DNA of 64,000 nt from Quercus robur (lineage: Eukaryota > Streptophyta > Magnoliopsida > Fagales > Fagaceae), in NCBI RefSeq assembly GCF_932294415.1, contig NC_065539.1, positions 34,722,001 to 34,786,000 of the forward strand, written 5' to 3'. Positions within the stretch are counted from its first letter, which is position 1; each line of letters opens with the position of its first letter. The translations under genes were made by a program, and so were the position numbers. The notes under the pieces were generated by a model, which saw only the letters and a program-made list of their open reading frames with translations, was not told the DNA's origin and made no database searches. Below, in pieces: positions 9,501 to 22,076 of the stretch.

Positions 9501-12078
9501 TTCATACCTCTGGTCAACAATGTGCCACTAAGCCCGTTAGAGTCCCAACATGAGGCCCCTTAGATTTAGTTCCACACCCAACAACCTAGATATGTTAGGT
9601 AGGACCAGCACCTTTTATTCACATTCATTGGTCCACTGCTCACAGTACATGGTCCCACTTGCATTTCTTCTTCAGCTCAGACCTAAGAAGCACAAACATG
9701 GATATGGTTATGACACAGTGACACAAGCAATTTCTGAAAAATCATAACATAAAGTGGCTCATACAACACGAGTTCGACATGGGTCGCAGGCTAGGAATTA
9801 GCCTATCCCAGGTCAGCTAGTGGAGTCTTATTTCAACTTGTTGAAGCTGATTATTTTAGTGCATGATGGTTATGTTAGAAGCATCTACTTTTGATGGTTG
9901 TTAAGATCCATGGATCTTTACTAATTGGTCACATGAGATGGACCAATTCTTTGAGTAAGTAGGTTTATCGGACAATAAGGTTAGTTTTGCCACAATGAAG
10001 TTCATAGGTAGAGCTAAAAATTACTGGTATAGTATTAAGAACTAAGCCTTATTAAAAAGGAAAAAATAAAAAAAAAATCCTACCATAACTGATTGAGTAT
10101 AAATGAAAAAAAACTCAAAGAGAAATATGTTCCCTAATCCTATCAAGGGAAATACCTATCCCAATCTTATCATGATAACTTTTTAAATTGAGGAAATGGT
10201 CTAAGACAGTGATAAACCTGCTACTGGATACATGGCATAATTTGAAAAGGACAAGATTAATTTTCACACAGTTACTAAGCCCGCTTTTGTCTAGCATGAG
10301 TTGAAGCCATCCCGAAAGCCGTCCAAGACTTGTATGAAAAAGATCAAGTCAATGGTCCTTCCTCCAAAAAATGACAGTAGCAACCACAGCTTCACAAATG
10401 AGAGAGAATATAGTGTTGGTAATGAAATCTTGATGATGAAGGAACATCAAGGACCACCACTAAAACTTAGTGCTGAAAAAGAAAAGTGCCAAAAAATGTG
10501 GACTTAAGACATCCTAAACCATGTGTGGTAGACCTAATATAGCCTATTGAAGAATCACTACTTGATGAGGAGAATTTAAAACAAGAGAGCCATGAATTAG
10601 AGGGTGCACATTTTGGTGAAAAATGAGTATGGTGTATCTACTACTCATCAGTCCTCTGTGGTGTATGAAGTGAAATGGCCTACTAAGGTGGTGTTTCTCG
10701 AGGATAAGGCTGTAATTGATTCCATCCATTATTTTTACCTTCCATGTGAATTTAGTGATATGGTAGTGCAAAAGTTTTCTTCCTTCTTAGTGCTGCTAGC
10801 AGTATTTCAAGAATTAGTGTAGGTTTTGAGTGCAAAATTATTATCCTTAAGCATTTCAAAATTCAAGGTTGATTTTCTCCTACCAAGGGAGAATGAATGC
10901 AGGGAGCATAACCAACCAAAATTATTTCAGAGTTTACTATTTCATTATTTTCTTAGATACTGTATTTTATTTTTGAATTTGATTTTATTATGATTGATGA
11001 TTTCTTGGGATGTAATTGTGCCTTAATTAAATCTTGAAGCCTATTAAAAAGAGGCTCTAGTAATTGAGAAAATTTTCCATGAGACTTATAAAGCATCCCC
11101 CTCACATTTGGTGGGCCCCACACACTTGCCCGTATGTTGTGAGAGGGGGGGGGGGGGGGGGTTGTTCCATAAGCCTGTCTCATCAGATAATTCTCCCTAG
11201 AAATGGATGGAGACGGTACATTTTGAATAAATTTTTTAACTAGAGATGTTTAGACAGTTTAGTACAGCTTGGTGTTGATGTTACCTTTAGGTGGTGAAGC
11301 CTAGGGTTTTTTGTTTCTTATTTTTTGCAAATCCGTGCTGCATCAGTCCTGTTGTGGTTGGCAGGCCATTTCTGTTCTGCATTAGTCCACTGTTGTTGAT
11401 AGCAGGACATTTCCTTTCTATACCCCTGTATTTTTTTTTTTTTTTGAGAATATATATCCTTGTAACTTGAGAATAGGTATATCTAATTGAGAGATGCTTT
11501 ACATTCTTACAATTGTCACTATGGCATAATCAAAATTCTCTCTATTTGTTTTTGTTGTTTATATGTTTTGCTGCAAATCATACAATACATAGTTTTGTAC
11601 ATTCTTTTGGCTGCACCAATCTGATGACATTTTGTTATAGCAACTTGAATGTTTGCACTGACAAAATGATTTTTTTTTTCTTGCTGTAGTTTGAATTTGG
11701 TGTCTCTCCATTGTTGCTCTTTGGTTTAACCATAATTGGCTCCAAGAACCTCTATATTTTTACCCTAAGAAACTGAATTTTTCCCTATGTACTGTTGCTA
11801 TAATAATGCTTGAATTATGGATTATTATGTTAAATGCTTGACCTGGCATGTGATGAATGTATATATTTTTCATATGTAGATGAGCATTGGGAGGAAGTGG
11901 AAGGAGATCATTGACATCACCGATAAAATAACTTACAACTTCCATGTAAGTTTTTTGTTATATGCAAATATGAATGCATTTATGTCCATTGTGTGCGTAT
12001 TGGTATCTCTAACTGCCTTGGTCATTACAGGATGATTCCAAAAGGGACAGATCAGCTAAATCTCGATATGGTGTGTGA
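6526..12078 (+). CDS. EIF(ISO)4E: eukaryotic translation initiation factor iso-4E (eIF(iso)4E)
   Basis: This is the cytosolic mRNA 5'-cap-binding subunit of the plant-specific eIF(iso)4F complex; it pairs with eIF(iso)4G to recruit ribosomes. Five exons join to a 208-residue protein: 6526-6743, 7226-7394, 7516-7641, 11880-11945 and 12031-12078, all with GT-AG introns and matching phases. The N-terminus has an Ala run (13-19) that varies in the family. The conserved core starts near residue 34 ([20 protein letters not shown]). The cap-stacking tryptophans are W55 (GAAWG) and W101 (PKWEDPE), with E102 next to it, and W161 (LALWTKT) is the phosphate-side Trp. The tail is [15 protein letters not shown]. 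Length matches the family (about 200 aa). Intron 3 (4238 bp) is swollen by an LTR element and a SINE. In crops this gene is a classical potyvirus susceptibility factor. No breaks are seen. Confidence 0.95.
8132..8241 (+). mobile_element. tRNA-derived SINE, copy in eIF(iso)4E intron 3
   Basis: It begins AATGGGCTCTATCTCAAACA and carries a pol III B-box-like sequence (GTGAGTTCGAAATCC) about 60 bp in, followed by CACTGGGTGCATATGTAAACTTACC. A related copy lies at 25153-25285 (same head, and ACCCACTGGGTGTGTAATTTACC). Two matching copies in one window support a SINE family. Ends are approximate, and no TSD was identified. Confidence 0.6.
8499..11345 (+). mobile_element. decayed LTR retrotransposon in intron 3 of eIF(iso)4E
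   Basis: Two diverged direct repeats bound it: about 8499-8801 and about 10905-11345. Both contain TCTTGGGATGTAATTGTGCC and GCCTAGGGTTTTTTGTTT-like blocks and end near CTRCATCA. The second carries about 130 bp of extra sequence including a poly-G run. The internal region has a gag-like stretch (9900-10040, with features such as [10 protein letters not shown] and GRAKNYWYS typical of Gypsy gag) and little else recognisable. It is clearly broken and old, with LTRs that are strongly diverged. No TSD could be matched, so the ends are estimates. Confidence 0.6.
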
Positions 12079-13019
12079 TCATGCAATTATTTGCTGTGAG
12101 GTTTTCCTTCTTTTGGTTGTGGAATTGGGATGAAGACTGTTATCTTTGTTATGATCACTGAATGACACCGCGCCACAGAAATTTTTCATTTTCTTTCAGT
12201 GAATAGACTTAAGGGATGTAATGCTATAACGTTCTTCATGTTTTGATTTTTTGGAAAATTTCCATTTATATAACTGGCTGTTTTGCTCTGCCCTCTACCT
12301 GTAACTGAATGTTAAATAGATATTGCATTTTGCTTCTGTTCTTCCTACTATGGTAACTTGAGAAAAGCTAACCACGCATTGTTGATTTTGATATGCATTT
12401 ATGATACGCGATTCACAATTGTATCTCTTATGGTTGTAAATGAATCGAGTTGTTTATGAACATATCATGCTCATCTTGGAAAAAATCTGTTTTATGTTCA
12501 TTTATTTAGCAAATGAGAGCTCATGTTTAAGTTTAGACTCGAATATTAAACAAGTTGAGCTCAAATATAATAATGTACCTGTGAACGTTAGGCTTGTTTG
12601 AAGTATATACTTTATTTGATATTGATATTTATAAATGTATATTGTAGGGATTGGATATTTGATTGTGATAGTATTAAATAAGTTCATAAGATTGGATTAT
12701 TATTTGTACTTGTAGTTTATTGATAATATAAATAGTCCATTTTATAGTAAAATTAGCTATAATTTTTAATTATACAAAGTTGTTGAATCTGCTTTTTAAA
12801 AGTTTATAAACAAAAATCATTAGGCATTCTAAAAAAAATAATTATTTCACGTGAAAAAAATATTTTTTTTATTTATCTATATAAAAAAAATATTTCATAG
12901 ATTTTTTATGTGATAATTTTTCTAAAAAATAATTTTTTTATTGGTTAATTGTATATATAATAACAATTTTTTTTAACGAAATTGGACAAAAAACTTGAAT
13001 TGAATAAACTTGAAATTTA
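12079..13019. other. 3' flank of eIF(iso)4E, AT-rich
   Basis: This holds the probable 3' UTR just after the stop codon, then AT-rich sequence with a weak inverted repeat (about 12818-12965, poly-A/T arms around TTATTTCACGTGA). No gene is seen. Confidence 0.5.
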
Positions 13020-13336
13020 GGCACAGTTTGGATCCACGTTTGCTATGTTTTAAGTTTCTGCGTTTTTTTTTTTTTTTTTTTTTTTTTCATTTCACGCCTT
13101 TTCCCCCAACAAGCGGTACTGTTCATGTACGGTACATGAACAGTAGCCGCAACTTTTGACCAGTCTTTCGTGAACAATGCATCTATGCACTATTCACGGA
13201 CCCACAAATTTCATTTTTTTATCAAATTTTTCATTAAAAATGGGTCCCACAGCACTATTTATACATTTAAAAATTATTTTGCTACAGTATTTTCAGTTTT
13301 CAGTTTCAGCAAAATAAGTTTTATCCAAATAGATCC
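13020..13336. mobile_element. Tourist-like MITE (317 bp, TTA target duplication)
   Basis: The ends are imperfect inverted repeats: GGCACAGTTTGGATCC at the left and, read from the right end inward, GGATCTATTTGGATAAAACT. TTA flanks both sides (13017-13019 and 13337-13339), which fits PIF/Harbinger-derived Tourist elements. A near-perfect hairpin sits inside at 13113-13150 (arm GCGGTACTGTTCATGTAC). A hAT-type origin cannot be ruled out from the termini alone. Confidence 0.65.
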
Positions 13337-15225
13337 TTAGAGAACTTAATTAGATGAAAGTAAAGTTAGAAAATTTAAATGAATTTTAGTCAAACTTAGA
13401 AGAAGCAGTTTGGATTTTAGCTTATTATTGAGGACGTTTTGCAACAATGACCAACAATGTAAAAATGACCCAAATCTTCCTTTGGGTTCTTTAGAAGTGA
13501 TTATTTGTAGAAAGTTCAGTCGAAATTTTCAAATATGTGATGAACAAAGGCTAATGATGCTTTAACAAAAGAAAAATCAAAATGCATAAAATACACTTAG
13601 AACATCAAGTTTGAAACTTTGACTCATAGATTGCAAGAAGAGGAAATTGAGAGAGGTTGTGAGGGAGAAAAGGAATGTTCCCTTGTATTAGTATTTTCAC
13701 CCCCAAGCTTTAGAATTGTTAGAATCTTTACTGGTTGAATGAGGTTTTTCTCTAAAGTTTCAGCTTTAAGGGTAAACATGACTAGCTTGTTTTGAATCTG
13801 ATTGGGGCTTTTGCATTGAGTTTGGGGTGTTGTTAGTGACTGATTTTTTTGTCAATAGAAGAGGCTTTGAACCTCAAGGTATCATTCAAGGAGCCTATGG
13901 TTTGATTTGCTTAAGAGGGTTGACATGTTTTTTTTTTACATAATTTGGGAAATGAAATGGCCTAAATTCATGGGTTGATATTTCTTAGTCATGGCAGGTC
14001 CTTGGAGGCTACATTTGGTTGTTGCAGCAGACAAGACTAGCCATTTAGGATCAACTATGTGTTTTACGCCAAAAAAAAAGAAAAGGGTAGAGCATGGAAA
14101 ACTTGGGCCACAAACTACAGGAGACTAAGAGCTCTTTTGGGGTGAAAATTTCAAGTACAAGACTTCCATGAGCTTGAGGTGCTATCAACGTCCCTTATCC
14201 ACTTGGTAGCACGCATGGGCTGAGCTCATGCAAAAAGTCTTAAAAAAATTGATCCATACACTCCAAACACATGGGCTAAAACTTTGTTTAAAATAATAAA
14301 ATATAATATAATACACAACGAAGTTAGGCTTGGTTGAGTCGGGCTTATAGAAAATGTGTCGCAAAAATGTCTATCAGTACCTATTAATTATTCGCATATT
14401 TGGATCAAAAAAATCTAGTTGTAATGTTTATTAAGTATATAGGAAAAAAAAAAAGACTCTAAAATTAATCAAGCTTGTGAACCATTTGAGTTTGTTTGAT
14501 AAGAAAATGAAGATTTTGAGGTCGACTCCCGCTTAAAATAATATTAAATTAACAATCTTGAATATCGGACTTGGCTTGGCTCGTTCACCGGCACAGCTGC
14601 TTATGTTATAGGAAGAAAAATATTTGTTTACTCTGGTAGGCACCTATGCACAGATATGGGGAAAATGGAGAGATTACTTTTAAGTGGAACATCTCAAAAT
14701 ATGCACTCTTAGAAGAAAAAAAAAAAAGAATAAATGTTGCATACTGCCCTTAGCAATAAAAATATGTGCCAATTGGCCCAATTCTATAAATTTCCCCATT
14801 GATACTGAAATTTACCTTTGCATTTAATCATAATTCCGCACAATCATCTTCTTTTAGATTTCAAAACCCAAGTCATACTTTAAAAATTTCAACTATTTTT
14901 TCCTTACTTGATATCATTCCTGATTGTAAATACTGCATTCTCCAGCCTTTATGGATGCAATAAGTTTATAGTACACCTTTTTCCCTTATTATTTTTTGGT
15001 TGCTACCAAAATGACAATTTGTTAACAGTAGATAATAAAGTAGTATTACTGAGAGGCAATCCTTATGAAATTTTATTCTAACCATTAATTGAAGAAATAT
15101 TACAACTATTTGAATAAGTGAGAAGTGCATATATATTGAGACAGTGAATCTAGTTTACATGCCAATCTAAGGAAGTATGAACTTAAACATTTCTCATGAC
15201 AGAATAAATTATATCCAATTTTCCA
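13337..15225. other. intergenic between two convergent genes, no gene seen
   Basis: AT-rich sequence with homopolymers and no convincing frame. It separates the convergent 3' ends of eIF(iso)4E and PGR5; the 3' UTR of PGR5 should lie at its right end. Confidence 0.5.
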
Positions 15226-15949
15226 TTATGCAAGGAATCCTAGTCTTTCTCCATTCTTCTTGGCCAGTCGGATCAAACCTTGTCTTTGCTTTGCATCTGC
15301 TCCTATTGACTTGCAGAATTCAGTTATAACCTGAACTCATTTGATGGCAACCAATAATTAGCAATAATTAACATCATCAAATAATTATAGCATGCATAAT
15401 AATAATAATCCACACACCTTCCAAAAAGCCTATAAAATAGAAAACTGAAAATAAAAATAAATTTCATCTTAAAAATAGGTAGTAAATTTGTGAATAATAC
15501 AAGCATCAAGGCAGAGACTGTACAAAGAGAGATCAATTAACTAATTTATTTTATTATTTTGTAGTTCCAATTGAGTAGGCGCTTATAATTAGCATTTGGG
15601 AAGTACTCAGCAAAATTTTCTAGCCAAAAACCATTAATTAAATATATATGAATGTGTGAAAAAGTGGTACCTGCGAGTGTAAAGCAATTGCCTTTCCTCT
15701 AAACTGATTGAAACGCTTCTTGCCAATTAAGTTACGAGTAACAACTACAATTGGAGCAAAGAGACCTTTGCCTTCATTGACGTTCCTCATCATAGGTTGT
15801 GCTCTTGTGGGCTTTCCAACTCTAACATGGTTTGGCACTGATTTGGCTAGCATGGCGTAATCTTCACCAACCATAGTTGTTCCCCAGCTACCATGTAAGG
15901 AGGAACACAAACCTCCCTTAAACCCAGTTACAGAAATTGAAGTAGCCAT
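15226..15949 (-). CDS. PGR5: PROTON GRADIENT REGULATION 5 (PGR5), chloroplast
   Basis: This is a small thylakoid-associated protein needed for antimycin-sensitive cyclic electron flow around photosystem I, acting with PGRL1. There are two exons on the minus strand: 15671-15949 (93 codons) and 15226-15330 (34 codons plus TAA), separated by a 340-bp GT-AG intron in phase 0. The protein has 127 residues. Residues 1 to about 50 are Ser/Thr/Gly rich with no acidic cluster, as expected for a transit peptide. The mature part starts near QPMMRNVNEGKGLFAPIVVV and is nearly identical to the family, through GKKRFNQFRGKAIALHSQ and CKSIGADAKQRQGLIRLAKK to the terminal GERLGFLA. An in-frame ATG 12 bp upstream (15961) exists, but the MATSIS start matches homologues better. 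No defects were seen. Confidence 0.95.
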
Positions 15950-17101
15950 TAGAAAACACAAGCACTAGTAGTATTCTCAAAGAAAATTGGAGGCTGGTTT
16001 TCTAGCTTGTTAGAACTTAGAACTAGTGATAGATATTCCTGATGAGTTTTATGTGCTTGTGAAGGAGGAGGGGATATTAATACTTGGTGTAAATTTGAGA
16101 GCCTTTGGTTTTTTATTGGATGGAAATGTGAGAGAACTCAAGAAGCATCAGGAGCCACACATACTGGTGGCTTGGATTTTAGTTTAGTTTTCTTACAACA
16201 ACACAAATATGACTTGCATAGTCTTATTACTATACGGTCCCCATTTATTTGGAGATCTGAATCTAAAACTTTAGCGGTTCTTTCTTTCATCTGGGCCCAT
16301 CAGCTACCCTTTAAAAACCGTTCAAAATCAATTAGGAAACATTTGGAGGCTTAATTTTTTGGCAAGAATATAGCTTACATAATCAAATTTTGACAATATT
16401 GGACGGTGCAAAAGAAAAGAAGGACTTTAAAAGATTTTGACCTTGAATCTTGCAATATGGTAGGAACTGTCAGTCTTAAATTTCTAGTTCCTAACACTTG
16501 CATGCATGTGAAGAACATGCTTTGTGGAAGGTTGGTGAGATAGCAACAACATAGTCAGCAACGTACCGATGAAGAAAATACGAAGATTCAATATTTGATG
16601 AGTCTGGTATAGGAATGTTCTGAGAAGAGATTCAATTTTGATTCTTAAACCGTGTTTGATACAGAATAGATGTGTCAAATGTAGAAAAATGGTGTGTCTC
16701 TTATGCCTTTTCCTCCTCCAATATCATGTGCCTTAAAAACAGGTTTTGAACAACAATGAACATGTAAATTAATTGACAACTGAAATGGGAGAGGTCTTAC
16801 TTGATTGGAGGATTTATGATTGTAGTAAGTTAGAATTATGGTTAAGCTTTTAGGAAAATTGGTAATTTACCATGGTCATGTTGCATTAAGACATAAGGCA
16901 TTCATGTTGCATTTCAAACATAGTTTGTGGAGAGTCCTTAACTTTGGCTGTGTTTGTTTCGGCTATAATGAAAATTGAGAAAACATTTTACATGATGGTT
17001 AGTGTTTGATTTGGACTGAAAATTTAGTCAACCCGAAAATTAGGATCTTTGACTGTAAAATAGGTGGGCCTGAGTGTAAAATTGTTTACACTTCAGATTT
17101 A
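15950..17101. other. PGR5 upstream region and transposon end
   Basis: The first few hundred bases should hold the PGR5 promoter (minus strand). From about 16948 the sequence GGCTGTGTTTGTTTCGGC begins what looks like the end of a dispersed element whose other end (AAATATTTTACATATTACCA, then AATGCAACC) is near 19966. The solo LTR at 17107-19154 is inserted within it. No gene is seen. Confidence 0.4.
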
Positions 17102-17106
17102 CCTTC

Positions 17107-19154
17107 TGTGGTGGGCCTTTTTGAGATTGTGGGCTGGGCTGCGTCTTGCCACACTACGGCCCAAAGGTTCCGAGTAGGAGAGTCAGGACCAATTCAATTG
17201 CAACTCACCTTAGACCAACTTGTGCGCAAACTAAAGCCCCTTCGTTGAAACTTTGTTCATATGCCAATGGCAGATGAGAAAGAGTTATGGTAGGCAAATA
17301 CAATATGACAACAATAAAGGAAATATACTTGCTATTAGGCAAAATAAGTAAAGGATTCTCAATCAAAATAAAGAAAAAAGACGGCACAACACCAAGAAGT
17401 ATATTATAAATGAAATGGCAAAGGCAAAAGAGAAATAATACTGATACTTAATTAATAAAAGCAAAGAAGGAATAGTCAGTATGTCGTGCTTAGTTGCATT
17501 ACGGAACTAAGACTAAGGAGGGAACCACTTCCTTAATGTGAATAACCTCACAGGAAAATCTTGCTGTAGAAATTACCTACTTTGAGAGGACGGGCCTAAA
17601 TAGCTTATGCCCCAGAAAATCCTTAATCCTTAACAGAGGATAGGCTTCTAGAGGGAAAGAAGGGGTTAGCCTATTGGTGTATGCTTGCCATTCTATTCTG
17701 TCTCTATTTTTTCTTCCTAACTTTCTTTTTCTTTTTTTCTCTGTTTTGTTGCTCTACTTTCCACTCTTTCTAGTTCTTACTCGTGTGTTATAGTGGTAAC
17801 TGTTGTTGTTGTAATGTTGTGAATCTCTTGTTATGATTGTTGCTTTGTTGATGATCCCACTGTACATTGCGAAGGCTCCTTATATACTGCCTGACTTTTT
17901 TTTTTTTTTTTTTTTTTTTCCATTTCACCCTTTAACCACTTTTGTTTGGGTGTGGGTGGTCTGGATTTGTCAGCTGCCCGGCCACCATGACTTACCTATG
18001 CTGGCTATGCCACTTCCCATTACCAGACAAAGAAAACTATTTTTGTTTGCTTGTTCACCGTGGCATTCTCATCTGGAACAAGGTGGGCATCCTCTCTCAC
18101 TATCCCTCATGGCATGCACCTAATGGTTCCAATTCATCATTCCCTCTTTTGGATGATATGTCATCCTAGTAGGATATTTTCCCCAAAAGAGTTTGAGCAG
18201 GAACCCCAGAGTAGGCTCCCTTTTCTCCCCATCGCCAGATCATACCCTCACTTACCTCTGACCCATGACCCACCACTCCTGTATTGGCTGGATACAAGTT
18301 GGTGGTACTTAGGCCTTACACGTGCTTTACTTTTGTGTATGTCTAAAGCTTGTCTACTGCTCATGCATTTGTTATGATCTGGAGGCTCATCTGTGCACTC
18401 TGCCGCTTATCCTTGACCTCTTGTGGCGTGAACTGTTTTCTGATCTTTCATTCTTTATGGCTTGCTTCCTTCGAGGGCTGGGCCTTGCTTGATTGTGGGC
18501 TTTTCTCTCTTTAGCCCACTCTTTGCTTCTTTCGTAAACTTGCTAACATTCCTGTCATGCTACTCTGTTATTCTTGCTGTGGTGTTATTTGATCCGTGCT
18601 TGCTGGGCCTCTTTAAGGCCTGCTGCATGCTTTTCTTTCACTTGATTACAGTGACCCAGCATTGTTATTGGGTCTGCATTCATGCTACTTGGGTTTCCTT
18701 AACCCATTCCATTGCTTACAAGCTTCCTCGGCCCATTTTTTCCTCCTTGAGCATCCTTGACCCATTTTCTTTCCTTGAGCATCCTCGGCTCATTCCAATT
18801 CTGCATTCCCATGGATTTTTGCTAACTCTTTTAGGCTTCCCTGGCCCAATTACCATATCCTTTACCCTTGGGGTTTATGAGCTTTCCATCAACCTCTTAC
18901 TCACTTCTTTCATTATTTCGGGCCTGTTTTGACCCATTCTTTCTTTTCTACTGCCCATGGGTTTACTACTTCTTTCTCTGGGCTCCCTTAGGCCCGCTTG
19001 CTTCCTTCGAGGGTCATTTATCATTTTATGGGCTTATGATCCATCATTCTTGCTATTCGGGCTTAATGGTTTTTCTCTTAATTTACTAACTCTTTTCTGC
19101 CCATATTGTCGGGCTTCTTCCTGCTATTGGACTTTTCCAAAATGAGCACCAACA
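17107..19154 (-). mobile_element. solo LTR, about 2.05 kb
   Basis: Read on the minus strand it starts TGTTGGTGCTCATTTTGG and ends GGCCCACCACA, giving TG...CA ends. Perfect 5-bp flanks CCTTC lie at 17102-17106 and 19155-19159. A TATA box (GCAGTATATAAGGAGCC, minus strand) lies near 17880, so U3 is about 1.26 kb. There is no internal coding region and no second LTR, so it is best read as a solo LTR left by recombination. Plus-strand frames inside it (such as 18462-18932) are chance. The start resembles that of the LTR-like sequence at 60672. Confidence 0.7.
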
Positions 19155-19182
19155 CCTTCAAACCATTTCCATGGTCTACCCG

Positions 19183-19187
<5 letters not shown>

Positions 19188-19236
<49 letters not shown>
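19188..19236. repeat. (GA)n microsatellite
   Basis: About 24 uninterrupted AG units just outside the solo LTR. Confidence 0.95.
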
Positions 19237-19237
<1 letters not shown>

Positions 19238-20377
19238 ACTGGCCACCAGAGACAGAGGCCGTTAACGAGGGAGAGAGCACCACTGACACCTGAACTCGGG
19301 CTTCGGTCCACCACTGTCTGTGGCCGTGCCTATCACTGCTGATCAAGGTCAAATCTGAAGCCCTCTTCCTCTCTCTCCATCCTTCTTTCTCGCTCTTGCT
19401 CCTATACCGATCTTACTGCTCTCTCTCTACCTTTCTATCCTCCCTTCCTCCCTTACTGATCTGGCCTTATTGTTGTGGATTTTTTTTTTTGATTGGAAAT
19501 ATATTTGTTTTTGGGTTTTGGAGAATCGGTGGTTGGGGTGATTTGTGGGTTTCAATGGTGGTGGGTTAGGTTGAGTTCTAGTGTTGATGGTGGCCGACTG
19601 GGGGTGGGTTTTGGTGGATTGGTTGCTTGGGTGATTTGTGGGTTTCAAGGGTGGTGGGTTGTGGGTTTGGTAGATGGGTTTTGATTTTGGTTTTGAGATT
19701 AATGAGTTTTGATTTTGTTTATGATTTTTGCAACTTAATTGGTTATGTGGTGGTTGATGGCTAGGTTTGTGGTGGTTATTGTGGTGGTTGGGTTGATGGA
19801 AATAGGTTTCTACATGCAAAACCAAACACTGAAAATAATTTTATGGCATATTTTCCATAAAGCAGACAAACAACTGAAAATATTTTCCTTTCGTAAAACA
19901 TTTTCACTTGAAAATATTTTACACTTGGAAAATATTTTACATATTACCAAATGCAACCTTCATGTTTGTCTTTTTTTAGCATTTAGCACTCAAAAAAAAA
20001 AAAAAAACACTTACATTAAATGTGCCAAATGCCAAATGCCAAAAAAAAAAAAAAAAAAAAATGGCAGATGCTACTTTTAGAAGGGTATGGCTAATATGCT
20101 AAAACTTTGGGTATTATTTTATTACTTTCTCTACTTCTATTAATGAAAAAAGAATTAGAAAGAATAAAAAAAGAATATTTAAATAAAAAGGTAAAAGAAT
20201 ATAAGATGTGACGTAGAGTGTATTGTTAAATGATGTGTTAAAATAGATAAAATAACATTTTTGATGTGTCAAAATATAATTTCTTTTAGCACAATTGACT
20301 ACTAATATTGAGGGCTTGTTTCTGGCCAAAATCTAAAACCACAAAATTTTAAGCAAAAAAGTTTAGGTTTATTCATT

Positions 20378-20541
20378 AAGTCTAATGTCTCAAACTTTCC
20401 ACAACTTTACTATGCAGCGACTTGTGAGTAGTGGAAATAAAATAGTGGGTCCATATGGGTCTATGATTTCGCCACTCAAAAGTCGTCACATAGTAAAGTT
20501 GTGACAAAATTGTAAAAAAGTTTGTGACACTAAACTTACTC
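20378..20541. mobile_element. foldback MITE, Mutator-like (164 bp)
   Basis: Perfect 9-bp flanks TTATTCATT (20369-20377 and 20542-20550) surround an imperfect hairpin. The left end is AAGTCTAATGTCTCAAAC; the right end read inward is GAGTAAGTTTAGTGTCACAA. Inner arms also match (CAACTTTACTATGCAGCGAC against GTCGTCACATAGTAAAGTTG). A 9-bp TSD is typical of Mutator-like elements. Confidence 0.75.
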
Positions 20542-20880
20542 TTATTCATTTTACTTGGAAATTGGGATCCAAAAAGTGTGAAGTTTTCTGTGTAAAATTC
20601 GGTGTATCTACCAAAGCTCTTCTTTCTTTGATCTGCGGCTTGATATAATTGTAGTTGTATTTGAATGTTGTTTTCATAGCTGCTTGCTTGAGGAATTGGA
20701 TGGAGAGGTCCACTTGTATAAAGTAATTGTTAATAATATGTTTGGTTGTCTCTTTGCTTTTACTGCAATTGCATAGGACTTTTGTTTTTTTTGAGTTTAC
20801 TGCATAAGACTTCTTGGTTATAGATTAGTTTTATTGGAGGAGCAACAGCCTCAACACCAACATCCTTGATAAACCACACA

Positions 20881-20881
<1 letters not shown>

Positions 20882-20923
<42 letters not shown>
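20882..20923. repeat. poly(A) tract, about 42 bp
   Basis: A pure A run. It could be a retroposon tail, but no flanking duplication was identified. Confidence 0.8.
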
Positions 20924-20925
<2 letters not shown>

Positions 20926-21706
20926 GATCTTTTGGCAGCAGATTCCGGGATGTCCTATAGTAGTGCAAGTGTAAGGAATTTAATTTTTTTGGTACCAACT
21001 ACAAAGTACCATGAATAAGAACCGCAACTACCAAGGAATTTATAATAAGTTTCCCCTTCGCCTATTAATCAAACATTCCTAATTCTAGCAACCGTATTGA
21101 TCTTATTCTTAGGCCAATTCTCTTATATGGAAATATTGGTTGGTGTGCACTCTTAAACAAAGCAAGTAGTAAGAAAAAATGTATTTTGGTGATATTCGAA
21201 TGGTAGGTTCAATAAATTTGAAGGACATGTCATAAATTTAAAAGTCCCAAAATTCTATTAATTACACTATCAATTTATGAGGTTTTTGAAGTGTCTCATA
21301 TATATGAAATGAAATAATTTGGCTAAAGTCTAGAACACTAATTCTTTATATATATATATATTATATATAAATAAAGAATAAAATACAAAAATTACCTTTA
21401 AGATTTGTGTTAATGTCAGGCATTGAGGGCAATTATCCGAAATCAAATAGGCCCAAGGTCCACAAGTCCCATATGCCAACAAAGATGAGCCCTTGGACAA
21501 TACCCATGTAAATTAGCATATGATATTGGTTGAAAATGGGGCAACCAAAGTCCAGCCCGTTACCCCTAAATGTAGCCCATACAATTAATCAAGTTTAATA
21601 CACAAGATTGGCATAACAAGAGCCCTCAAATTCCAGCCTAAAGAGTAAAGACCCACTATTTTGGTCTATAACTAAGAGAAGATAGCTAGCAAAGTGAGCA
21701 TGTCAG

Positions 21707-21756
21707 GTCCACAGAGCCCTTTCTCAAAAAAAAAAAAAAAAATGTCCACAGAGCCC
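21707..21756 (+). mobile_element. poly(A) mini-insertion with 13-bp TSD
   Basis: GTCCACAGAGCCC (21707-21719) is repeated exactly at 21744-21756. The 24 bp between are TTTCTC, a run of 17 A, then T. Confidence 0.8.
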
Positions 21757-22076
21757 ACCCCTATTGCCAGCAAGCATATTTCGACTGAAGGTGAGAGTCT
21801 ATAGCCAGGAAGCACATTGTATGGACCAAGCCCGCATATAAGGAAGAGAAGCCTAGCAAAAAGGAAAATTAGGAGATGTGGATTGGAGGGCAAAATAGTC
21901 ATTTCATATCAATTTGGGCTCACCAAAGATCTCTCCATAAAGCACTTGTGAGACTAATGCCTCCATACTTGATTAAATGTACAATACACAGCTACTCATG
22001 AGTCATGAAAGAGCCTAAACACCATTGAACCATCACACATACAAAACATGCATTATCTCTCCCTATAAAGGATTCA

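Noticed and set aside
18462-18932. 156-residue plus-strand frame, Leu/Phe-rich, looking like a membrane protein
   Set aside because: It lies wholly inside the solo LTR at 17107-19154, antisense to it, with pyrimidine-rich composition and no family resemblance. A chance frame.
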